Positions 8,805 through 16,423 of a stretch of DNA of 50,445 bases are shown in pieces. The stretch is from Actinoplanes aureus (GTDB lineage: Bacteria > Actinomycetota > Actinomycetes > Mycobacteriales > Micromonosporaceae), in contig NZ_JADQTO010000043.1 in the NCBI RefSeq assembly GCF_015704865.1, positions 5,108-55,552 on the forward strand, read 5' to 3'. Each line of letters opens with the position of its first letter. The first letter of the stretch is position 1. Position numbers and translations under genes: made by a program. The notes under the pieces are model-generated. The model had not been told where the DNA came from, did no database searches, and saw only the letters and a list, made by a program, of their open reading frames with translations.

Positions 8805-10769
8805 TCAGGATGCGGAGCAGGTCAGGGTCGGTGTCGCCGCCGCGCCGGAACCGATCAGGCCGAACGAGGTGCTGGCCCCGGCGGCCAGGGCGCCGTTGTG
8901 GGCCACGTTGCGCACGGTCACAGCCGGGGTGCCGAGCACGCCGTTCCACGCCGAACCGACGGTGGTTCCGCTCGGATAGGTCCAGTTGACCGACCATCCG
9001 GAGCTGGCGGTCGTCCCGGTGTTGCGTACCGTGACCTCGGCCTGGAATCCGCCGGTCCAGGCGCTGATTGTCTTGTAGGTGGCCGAGCAGCCCCGGTCCT
9101 CGCCGCCTCCGCCACCTGCGGTGGTGGTGACGGCGCGGCCGGCGGACGTCACCGAGACGTTGCCGGCGGCATCGCGGGCGCGCACGCTGAAGGTGTACGC
9201 CGTGGACGGCGTCAACCCGGTGGCGGCGTAGGTCGTGCCGGAGACCGTGGCCACCACGCTCGCCGCGCCGGAACCAGTGGCCCGCAGCACGTCGTAGCCG
9301 GTGACGCCGGTGTTGTCGGTCGACGCCGTCCAGGTGAGCGTGGCGCCGGTGGAGGTCACGTTGCTCGCGGCGGGCTGGCCGGGCGCGGTCGGTGCGGTGG
9401 TGTCGCCGCCTTCGCCGCCGTCGCCGTATCGCTGGCCGAGGCTGATGCCGGTGGTGCTGCCCGCGCCGCCGAGCGGCGTCTGGTGGTCGAGGCCGACGAA
9501 CTTGCCGCCGTGCTGCCAGAGGGCTGGTTTGAGCAGCGCGTACTTCTGCTCGTCCCAGGTCTTCCAGTCGTCGAGCAGCAGGCCGCCGGTGTCGCCCGAG
9601 TTGGGGTTGAGTACCCAGAACGTCTGGTGCAGGCGGTGCTCGACGATCAGGTCGCGCAGGGCGGTCATCCACTTGTCTTGGCGGGGGTCCTGCCCGAGTC
9701 GGCCGCCCCATTCACCGATCAGCAGGGGTGCGGTGCCGTTCTCGTGCAGGTAGAGCCAGTTGGGCCGCCACACGTCGTTGGTCAGTGTCGTCTTGTCGAA
9801 CGGCTTGTCGAACCACGGCTGGTTGAACACCAGCGGGCCGTAGTCGTGCGGCGAGTAGACCAGTTGGTCCTGGTTGGCGCCCAGGTTGATCGGGTGGTCG
9901 CGAACGCCGCGCAGGTTGCCGCCCCACCAGTTGTAGTAGTAGTTCGGCGACAGGTCGGGGTCGGTGTTCGGCGAGGACCAGGTCTCACCCTCCCGCGGGT
10001 AGATCTCCTGGCCTTCGACCAGGATCAGGACGTTCGGGTTGATCGCCAGGATCCGCTTGGCTGCGGTCTCGGCCGTGTGCTTCCAGTTGTCGATGTCGGT
10101 GGTGCCGTCCCACTTGGCGCGGGTGGTGTCGTTCGGCGTACCGTGCGGCTCGTTCTTGATGTCCATCGCCACGATCGTGTCGTTGGCCTTGTAACGGTTC
10201 GTCACCCACTCCCAGCCTTGGTAGAACAGCTCAGGGGTGATCGCGCCCTTGTACCAGACCGGGTGGATGTGCCCGGAGTTGTCGGCCTCGGCGCTGTGCA
10301 CGTCGAGCATGACCTTGATGCCGTACTGCTCGCAGAGCTGCAGCCAGAAGTCGAAGATCTGCAGGCTGTTCTTGCCGGCCAGCTCGGGATTGGCGTACGT
10401 GTTGACGTTGACCGTACCGAAGGTCCCGGCCTTCCACTCCAGCAGAAGCTGAGTGGAGATCGGTACGCGCACGATGTTGATGCCGCGGTTCGCCATCGAT
10501 CTGGTGATCTCGGTGATGTTGCCTGACCACAGGCCGTGGAAGACCCGCTCCGAGGCGTTGAAGCCAAACCAGTTTGTTCCAGTAAGCCAGACCGGATTAC
10601 CGGCTTCGTCGACGATCTGGTTGCCCTGCACGTGGAGCCAGTCGGACGCTGGCACGGCCGCTGCCGCCCCGGGCGCGGCCACGGCTGGCGCGGTGACGCC
10701 GCCGGTCAGTGCCAGGGCAAGCCCGGCAGCTGCGGCGGCCAGGCGTCTCCTTGCTTGCCTGTCGAACAC
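8805..10769 (-). CDS. Secreted GH5 endoglucanase with FnIII and CBM2
   Basis: Extracellular cellulase of 654 residues that cleaves internal beta-1,4-glucan bonds. Residues 1-40 are a signal peptide ending near APAVAAPGAAAA. Residues ~44-420 are the GH5 (beta/alpha)8 barrel, with acid/base Glu207 in DIKNEPHG and nucleophile Glu353 in IGEWGG. A fibronectin type III linker (~458-551) precedes a family 2 cellulose-binding module (~560-654) with the usual terminal cysteine pair (C561, C651) and exposed tryptophans. Translation starts at GTG 10769 with AAGGAG seven bases upstream. It is monocistronic, and a CebR-type operator 37 bp upstream implies induction by cello-oligosaccharides. Length and module order are normal for the family. 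Confidence 0.95.
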   Translation of the reverse strand: MFDRQARRRLAAAAAGLALALTGGVTAPAVAAPGAAAAVPASDWLHVQGNQIVDEAGNPVWLTGTNWFGFNASERVFHGLWSGNITEITRSMANRGINIVRVPISTQLLLEWKAGTFGTVNVNTYANPELAGKNSLQIFDFWLQLCEQYGIKVMLDVHSAEADNSGHIHPVWYKGAITPELFYQGWEWVTNRYKANDTIVAMDIKNEPHGTPNDTTRAKWDGTTDIDNWKHTAETAAKRILAINPNVLILVEGQEIYPREGETWSSPNTDPDLSPNYYYNWWGGNLRGVRDHPINLGANQDQLVYSPHDYGPLVFNQPWFDKPFDKTTLTNDVWRPNWLYLHENGTAPLLIGEWGGRLGQDPRQDKWMTALRDLIVEHRLHQTFWVLNPNSGDTGGLLLDDWKTWDEQKYALLKPALWQHGGKFVGLDHQTPLGGAGSTTGISLGQRYGDGGEGGDTTAPTAPGQPAASNVTSTGATLTWTASTDNTGVTGYDVLRATGSGAASVVATVSGTTYAATGLTPSTAYTFSVRARDAAGNVSVTSAGRAVTTTAGGGGGEDRGCSATYKTISAWTGGFQAEVTVRNTGTTASSGWSVNWTYPSGTTVGSAWNGVLGTPAVTVRNVAHNGALAAGASTSFGLIGSGAAATPTLTCSAS

Positions 10770-10805
10770 GCTCGAACTCCTTCATGGGGGTCGGGGACGA
10801 GAGCG

Positions 10806-10819
10806 CGGGAGCGCTCCCA
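10806..10819. promoter_or_regulatory. CebR-type operator
   Basis: CGGGAGCGCTCCCA differs from the published CebR box (TGGGAGCGCTCCCA) at one outer base and keeps the perfect GGGAGCGCTCCC palindrome. CebR is a LacI-type repressor released by cellobiose. The position just upstream of the cellulase start suits repression. Confidence 0.85.
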
Positions 10820-10887
10820 TGACATCCTGTGATCTCCCGGACACAAAACACAACCCTTAGCCATCAATGAACGTCGAAGTTCCGAAA

Positions 10888-10910
10888 AGAGGGCATTCTC
10901 CCCGCCCTCT
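10888..10910. terminator. Hairpin between cellulase promoter and IS
   Basis: AGAGGGC and GCCCTCT form a 7-bp stem with a 9-base loop. There is no T-run, as is common in actinobacteria. It would insulate the cellulase promoter from the element at 10931. Confidence 0.4.
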
Positions 10911-10930
10911 GAGTCCCTGCGTACCCTGAA

Positions 10931-12216
10931 GGGTGCCAGTTTGCGGTTTCACGGTTCTCGGGCGTGGCGGGGACTTGCCTCAGAAGGTCGCGGCCCGGTG
11001 CGCGCAGTTCGGCGCGGCGCAACCGCCTCGGGTAGCAGCAGGGCCGCTATGAGCACAGCGGCGCGGGCTCAGGAAGACTCAAGCGGCGCGACGGTACTCG
11101 TGGATCAGCCCGCCCAGTACGTCGACCCGTTCCACCAGCGACTGTGCGGTGGCCGACTCGACAAGGGTCAGCGGACGGGCCGGACGTGGCGGTTGCAGTT
11201 CCAGGCTTCTGTGCGATCGGACAGTGTTGTAGTGGCGCAGGTACTCGATCAGTACCCGGTGCAACTGGCGTTCGTTCCAGATCAGCGTCCAGTCCAGACA
11301 CTCGGACCGAACGGTGCGCACCCAGCGCTCCGCGTACGCATTCGCGCGAGGCGTCCGGGGCGGAATCTTCACCACGTCGATGCCTGCCGCCGCGAAGACC
11401 GCGTCGAACGCGGCGCTGAACTTCGCGTCCCGATCCCGGATCAGGTACCGCAACCGGTGCGCCTGTTCATCCAAGTCCATCAGCAGGTTCCGGGCGTGCT
11501 GCGCCACCCACGCTCCGGTGGGGTTGGCGGTGATCCCCAGCAGATGCACCCAGCGTCGTTGGACGTCGACAACGAACAGCACGTACAGCCGAGTCAGACC
11601 AACGGTTTACACAGTGAAGAAGTCCGTCGCCAGCAGCTCGCTGGCCTGAGTATGCAGGAACTGGGTCCAAGTCGGGCCGCCTCGCCGCGGTGCCGGCCCG
11701 AGACCATGCCGGCGTAGGATCCGCCGCACCGAAGTCGCCGACACCCGCACGCCGAGGGCGCGGCACTCTCCCACGATCCGCACATAACCCCTCCGGGGGT
11801 TCTCTCGCGCCAGCCGAACCACCATCGCGACGACCTCCTCGTCCACACCGCGCCGGTCACGACCCGCCGACGGATAGGTCCACCGGCGGACGATCAACTC
11901 CCGATGCCAGCGCAGCAACGTCGACGGTGTAACCAGGAAGACCGCCACCGCTCCCGCGGCAGCAGCTTCGCCCGCGCAGCCAACAGCATCCGATCGGTCG
12001 GGCGGTAACGCGGACGCGGAACCTGGCGGTGTAGCACTGCCAACTGGTGCCGAAGCACAGCGATCTCCACCGCATCCGCGTTGCGGGTCGGGCCGCAGCC
12101 CAACACCCCTAGAAACCGCCGAACGATCAACAACGCGACCGTATGAACCACCACACCACCGAGCCTGCCCGACCCGTATCTGCCCAGGCCAGAGCCATCA
12201 CCCTGAAGTGGCACCC
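10931..12216. mobile_element. Decayed IS with integrase-core transposase
   Basis: Ends are GGGTGCCAGTT (10931-10941) and its near-exact complement AAGTGGCACCC (12206-12216). Both ends are flanked by ACCCTGAA on the same strand (10923-10930 and 12200-12207, the latter overlapping the repeat). The single transposase gene inside is broken twice. Confidence 0.65.
11079..12151 (-). pseudogene. Integrase-core (rve) transposase, broken twice
   Basis: IS3/IS481-like DDE transposase. The N-terminal part (LLIVRRFLGVL, EIAVLRHQLAVLHRQVP) runs from about 12151 and is followed by the helix-turn-helix region. At ~11955, one G appears lost (RERW then AVFLVTPSTLLRWHREL in another frame). The sequence then reads ELLATDFFTV and meets TAA at 11607-11609, where relatives have Glu. 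The rve core continues in the same frame: VLFVVDVQRRWVHLLG, DRDAKFSAAF, ANAYAERWVRTVRSECLDW, to a stop at 11079. The catalytic residues remain but no full-length protein can be made. Confidence 0.8.
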
Positions 12217-12364
12217 GACGGGCTACGGCGACTGAACCGGCTGAGACATCTGCGGGCGTCCGTGATGCCGTCGGCCAATCGCGCGGCGGCGCATCGAGCT
12301 GCTACTACGTGCCGATTGCGTCGGCACGGTAACCCGAGCCACCATGCCTAGCCATCCTAGGAAC

Positions 12365-12720
12365 CTGGGTTGGGTCTGTCCGATGATCAGCGCCGTTGTC
12401 GCGCCCGCGCGGTTGGATACGGCATTCGGTGCGCAACGATTGCCCACCCGACCAGCGCCCTCGTGCCATCGTCGACGCCGCTGGTCAGCCACGGGCACAC
12501 CGCCGGGCCGCGGGGCGGCAGCACCAGCACCGGCAGCTGCTTGTGGTCCGGCTCCCGCACCATGTTGCCCCCGGTCGCCGGCCGCGTCAGGTAGACGCTC
12601 GTCCCCCGCGCCGCGCCTCACCGGTACGCCACGCCGCCAGCTCCGCCGGGGTCATCTGACGCTCGAACGTCCGCTGCAACGTGCGCAGCGTGACCGCCGG
12701 CGCGTCCGCCCCAGCCGGTA
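12365..12720 (-). pseudogene. Mu/TniA-type transposase fragment
   Basis: Two adjacent frames, joined across a G-run near 12613, read TLQRTFERQMTPAELAAWR and then DHKQLPVLVLPPRG, CPWLTSGVDDGTRALVGWAI. The second part is the typical first-strand region of Mu/TniA-type DDE transposases ('D..QLDVLVLPPRGRPARPWLT..DD.SRAL.GW'). Both ends are missing. This is a mobile-element relic joined to the HEAT-repeat fragment. Confidence 0.55.
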
Positions 12721-12975
12721 ACGAGGAAGTCCGGTACCGGTACCGCGGCCACCTGCCCGAGCTCGGTCACCACCGCGGTCCGCGGTAATCCCGCAACGGT
12801 CCGCGCGATCGCTTGCGCCGCCGTCTGCCGCACATCGTCGTCGGTGTCGGTGGTGGCGCGTTCGCGCAGCCAGGCCAGGGTGCCCGGATCGTCGGCCCAG
12901 CCAGCCGCGATCGCCCGCACCGCCGCCTGCCGCACAACCCAGTTGTCGTCGGTGGCGCGTTCGCGCCTTCGGTCG
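12715..12975 (-). pseudogene. HEAT-repeat protein fragment
   Basis: Two HEAT repeats are readable: WVVRQAAVRAIAAGW-DDPGTLAWLRERAT, then DDDVRQTAAQAIARTVAG. This pattern is typical of the C-terminal repeat array of NACHT-type NTPases in actinobacteria. The rest of the gene is gone on the upstream side, where it abuts an oppositely oriented membrane-protein fragment at ~12972. The NTPase itself is therefore inferred, not seen. Confidence 0.55.
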
Positions 12976-13331
12976 CGGTGCCGGCCGTCCTGTGCGGCTC
13001 GGCGGTCCTGTTCTCCACGGTTGTCGTCCAGGTGGCGTTGACCACCGGAACAGGCTCAGCGGTATGGCCCGCGGCGGTCACTCTCATGGGCATGGCCGGG
13101 ATCTGCGGTGCGCTCGTCTGGTCGCGGCGCCGCAACGCCGGCATCACAGGCCAGACCATTCGTCGAGCCCGATGGCTATGGAATGGGTGCTGGTACTGCC
13201 AGCGATGCGGGCACGTGTCGCTGCTGACCCCGGCAGTTTCTCGAACCATCCCTGCAGGCGGATTGGCAACCTCGTTGGTGGATTTAGCAAGCCGGCTCCA
13301 GTGGCAGTCCACCTCCTCTGCGTCACGGTGA
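12970..13331 (+). pseudogene. 5'-truncated membrane protein with CxxC motif
   Basis: A reading frame with two clear helices (AVLFSTVVVQVAL; AAVTLMGMAGICGALVW), then an RRR stop-transfer signal and a cytoplasmic WYCQRCGHVSL motif (CxxC, possibly metal binding) followed by a helical tail ending at 13331. Coding bias is good from ~12970. Upstream the frame runs antisense through the HEAT repeats, so the true N-terminus is lost. Function unknown. The stretch 13332-13630 shows no further gene. Confidence 0.5.
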
Positions 13332-13630
13332 TCGAGCCCCCGAGGACCGCAGCTCTAGATGTGCCGAGCCTGCGGGCTGTACGGTTGCCGCATTAGGTGA
13401 AGGCTGCGGCCATACCTGTGACGGGCATGTTCGAACAGATCCGATACCAAGACAGCTATCGGCGTTCCGCAGCAGCGCTGCTACGTCGCAGCTACGGATC
13501 GCAAAAGGTGCCACCCACCACCAGCGGACGGGACGCGCAGCGATTCACCGGTGAGCGGCGAGAAAGGTTATAGTCGGGCGTTGGCCGCCTCAATCGTGCA
13601 ACATTTCGGCGAAAACGGAGTATCACCCTC

Positions 13631-13972
13631 ATGGCGAAGCAGATAGTCACTATTCTTACGGATGACCTCGACGGCAAGAAGGCCGACCGGACCATCGAGT
13701 TCGGCCTGGACGGGGTCAACTACACGATCGACCTGTCCGAGACGAACGCAGGGAAGCTGCGTAAGGCGCTCGACCCGTTCATTTCAGCGGGCACCCGCCA
13801 AGGACGCAGCAACCCGCTGGCCCGTCGAAGCCCGGGCCGGGGTACCGGCGCCGGCCCATCGACTCGCGGGGAGAACCAGGCGATCCGCGAGTGGGCACGC
13901 AACAACGGCCACGAGTTGTCGGAGCGCGGCCGCATTCCGGCTAAGGTCCTAGCGGCCTACAACAGCCGCTAA
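13631..13972 (+). CDS. lsr2: Lsr2-family nucleoid-associated protein
   Basis: Histone-like xenogeneic silencer of 113 residues that binds AT-rich DNA and bridges it. Residues 1-55 form the dimerisation domain (MAKQIVTILTDDLDGKKAD, FGLDGVNYTIDLSETNAGKLR, ALDPFI). A basic Gly/Arg/Ser linker follows. The C-terminal DNA-binding domain (~78-113) has IREWARNNGHELSERGRIP and VLAAYNSR, with the RGR motif that enters the minor groove. GGAG lies 10 bases before ATG 13631. Complete and of normal length; a terminator follows. Actinobacteria often carry several lsr2 genes, so this may be an accessory copy linked to the island. Confidence 0.95.
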   Translation: MAKQIVTILTDDLDGKKADRTIEFGLDGVNYTIDLSETNAGKLRKALDPFISAGTRQGRSNPLARRSPGRGTGAGPSTRGENQAIREWARNNGHELSERGRIPAKVLAAYNSR

Positions 13973-13995
13973 AAGACCGCAGTCGTTCGCGTCAC

Positions 13996-14040
13996 GATGC
14001 CACCTCCGGACCCGTACTGAGAAACGTCCGAGGCGGCATC
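13996..14040. terminator. Terminator after lsr2
   Basis: GATGCCACCTCCGGAC pairs, with small mismatches, with GTCCGAGGCGGCATC around a 14-base loop, 24 bp after the lsr2 stop. No T-run follows. Confidence 0.7.
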
Positions 14041-14515
14041 GTCAGGTATGACACCAATTGTTCGAACCCCCTCCCGGCGCGGGGGACGCGGTGCGCAGCC
14101 GCCACGCGGAACAGGCCGACGGACGCCACCCCGCTACCCGGGCAGGGACGCGCGACCCCTTGACCCCCAGTCGTATTACAATTCGGTTAAGCAGTGTCAG
14201 CACGTGTCTTTATGTACGCAGAATCGGACAGAACGACATCGTCGTGCCGCCCGATATCTTCCAATTCTCAAGAAGTTGATCATTGCTGTGACCAGGCGTG
14301 TGACCACGGCCAATCAAGTGCGGCGCATGCCATTCGAGTCGTAGGCATTCTCTACGCGGCTATGAACGATGGATTTGCGGCCTTGCGCCGGGGCCACGCA
14401 GATGCGGCTCGCAGACAATCCATCATTACCTTGCGCTTCGCCCTGAGCGACCACTTGACCGCCCATGAGAGCTACGCTTCAGCCCGTCGCCGGAAGTGCT
14501 CTCGCGCCTTCGCCG
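14041..14515. other. Intergenic stretch without clear gene
   Basis: Visibly less G/C-rich than its surroundings. A plus-strand frame at 14194-14526 (110 codons) lacks a ribosome-binding site and strong codon bias, and I do not support it. The low GC next to lsr2 fits horizontally acquired DNA. Confidence 0.4.
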
Positions 14516-16423
14516 CTACGCCTTGACAATATCACTTTCCTGCGTCATGGCGCGCCAGTCGCCATCTACTCCGGCGGGAGCCAGGATGGTGAGGTGCTGC
14601 GCGGCGCGGGAAATTGCGACGTAGACGATCCGTTTCGCTTCACATTCAGCCATTGAATGCTTGAAGATCTTGGGCCAAGCGGCTGCCGATTGCGGGCATC
14701 CGCAAGACCCCGCCCTGCTTTTTGTTACCAAGAGAACTGCGTCATGGGTTTCGCCCTTAGATGCGTGGGCTGTCGCGAATCCAACTCGCACGTCGGGATA
14801 GCGGTCATGCGTCTTCCAGGTCCGCGCTTCTCGGGCACTGAAAATCGATGATAAGAGCTGGTTTTGTTTCTCCTTGGCGTCGCCACGAAAACTGGCGCAG
14901 TCCCTTTTGAACTTCGCGAGTCGATCGGATCGAACGGCCCGCAGAGTCAGATCGCACATTGCAACGCCATCGGAGATCCTTGCGCATGACTTCGCCAGCA
15001 CGATCTTTTTGAGTACTTTCAGATCACCGAACAGAGCGACGCGGTAAAGCGTCTCTGCATCCTCGGCCAGCCCCCATTCACGACGGATGGCAGCGCGCAT
15101 GTCATTCGCGGATACGTATCCGCCGAGCTTTCGCAGCAGCGATTCGTAGGCCTCAAAGGCGCGATATTCGTCCGACGCGGAGAGAAGGTAGATGACTTTC
15201 AGGAAGTCGCGGGTGAGCGGTTCCTCCCAGACCGTGCGCTCTGTGGCTGTGGCTGTGATCCCGGAGTAGCCGGCTTCGAGCCGGCGTGCGTGGTCTGCTC
15301 CGCGAGTCAGTACGAGAAGCGACTTGGTGTTGTCGTCGTTTCCGTCGTGGGCTGCCTCGCCGGTAAGTACGGCGGCGAGTTCCTCGACGGCGGCTGCGAC
15401 CTCGGCGGGCTCGTTGTCGCTGATTGCTCGGACGGTGACTGGCGCGGCGTAAGCCTTGTTCTTGCCGTCGTCGGCGGGCACAAGGCGTGTGCCGTCGTCG
15501 GCCAGGTTGGTCAAGGTGGTGCAGATGGCAGGGCTGCAGCGGTACGTCTCGGTGAGTACGGCCCGCGTCCAGGGAGGCCCGGACGTGGCTTTCGCGATGA
15601 AGAGCTCGGGCCGCGCAGTATTCCATTCGTAGATGGCTTGGTTCTCATCACCGACGACTACGGCGTGGTTGAGGCCGGCTGCGACGAGGTGGTCGAGGAT
15701 GGCGTGCTGGACCTCGGTAAGGTCCTGGGCTTCGTCGACGATGAAGGCAGGGAACCGGCGGATGATCGCTTTGGTCAGCGCCGGCGACGAGAGCAGTGCC
15801 TGGTGGGCCAGGTAGTTGGCATCGGCCTGTAGTGCGAGTCCGCTCGCCCAGACGTGCCTCTTCATGGCGAGGATCTTGGTGGCGTTTGCGTCCGTGACCT
15901 TCTTCGCCGAGCCGAACCGTGGCCGCGGGTTCCCATCGATTCGGATGGGGCGGCCATCGAGTCCGATCGAGTAGCAGTCGAACCACATTGTCGAGTAGGC
16001 GTCATTCGGCTTGGTCTTGTCCAGATTCCATTGGTTTTTCCACTGTTGGTACGGCTCGCCGACCAGCGTAGGCCGGTCGGTGGTCGTGCCCATTGCCGCG
16101 GCGGCATGTGGAAGGAACAGGTACTGGTTTACGAAGGCATCGACCGTTCCCACGAAGTGTGGGGTTTGCAGTAGGGACGCGGCCTTTCCGAGTTTGCGGA
16201 TCTTGTGCTGAAGCTCGTCCTTAGCGACGTTGGTATACGAGAGCGTCGCCATGCCTTGCCATGGTTTGTGCCATTGAGGCCAGCGCTCGGCCAGGTCGAT
16301 GCAGTAGCTGGTCAGGGTGGTCGTCTTGCCGGTGCCTGGTCGTGCGGACAGGATCCGGTGGCTGCGGATCGGCTGGCCGTCGCTGTCCCACAGCGCGGCA
16401 CGTTGTTCTGCGTTGAGACTCAT
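14516..16423 (-). CDS. gajB: Gabija-type GajB, UvrD/Rep-like helicase
   Basis: Superfamily 1 helicase of 635 residues, partner of the OLD nuclease upstream. Motif I is ARPGTGKTT (27-35), motif II is FIVDEAQD (227-234), motif III is GDENQAIYEW (258-267) and motif IV has TYRCS (293-297). Near the C-terminus are AHASKGETHD (motif V) and YVAISRA (motif VI). In Gabija, GajB senses DNA ends and works with GajA. The start ATG (MSLNAEQ) overlaps the gajA stop as TGATG, so the two are translationally coupled; upstream in-frame codons overlap gajA. It is longer than Bacillus GajB (about 500 aa). Its last third has visibly weaker third-position bias, which could mean mosaic origin. Confidence 0.85.
   Translation of the reverse strand: MSLNAEQRAALWDSDGQPIRSHRILSARPGTGKTTTLTSYCIDLAERWPQWHKPWQGMATLSYTNVAKDELQHKIRKLGKAASLLQTPHFVGTVDAFVNQYLFLPHAAAAMGTTTDRPTLVGEPYQQWKNQWNLDKTKPNDAYSTMWFDCYSIGLDGRPIRIDGNPRPRFGSAKKVTDANATKILAMKRHVWASGLALQADANYLAHQALLSSPALTKAIIRRFPAFIVDEAQDLTEVQHAILDHLVAAGLNHAVVVGDENQAIYEWNTARPELFIAKATSGPPWTRAVLTETYRCSPAICTTLTNLADDGTRLVPADDGKNKAYAAPVTVRAISDNEPAEVAAAVEELAAVLTGEAAHDGNDDNTKSLLVLTRGADHARRLEAGYSGITATATERTVWEEPLTRDFLKVIYLLSASDEYRAFEAYESLLRKLGGYVSANDMRAAIRREWGLAEDAETLYRVALFGDLKVLKKIVLAKSCARISDGVAMCDLTLRAVRSDRLAKFKRDCASFRGDAKEKQNQLLSSIFSAREARTWKTHDRYPDVRVGFATAHASKGETHDAVLLVTKSRAGSCGCPQSAAAWPKIFKHSMAECEAKRIVYVAISRAAQHLTILAPAGVDGDWRAMTQESDIVKA

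Noticed and set aside
8898..10526. A 542-codon plus-strand frame antisense to the cellulase
   Set aside because: It is the mirror of the GH5-CBM2 gene, whose motifs, signal peptide and start site are unambiguous; such shadow frames are usual in high-GC DNA.
14194..14526. 110-codon plus-strand frame between lsr2 and gajB
   Set aside because: No ribosome-binding site, unbiased third positions, no domain.
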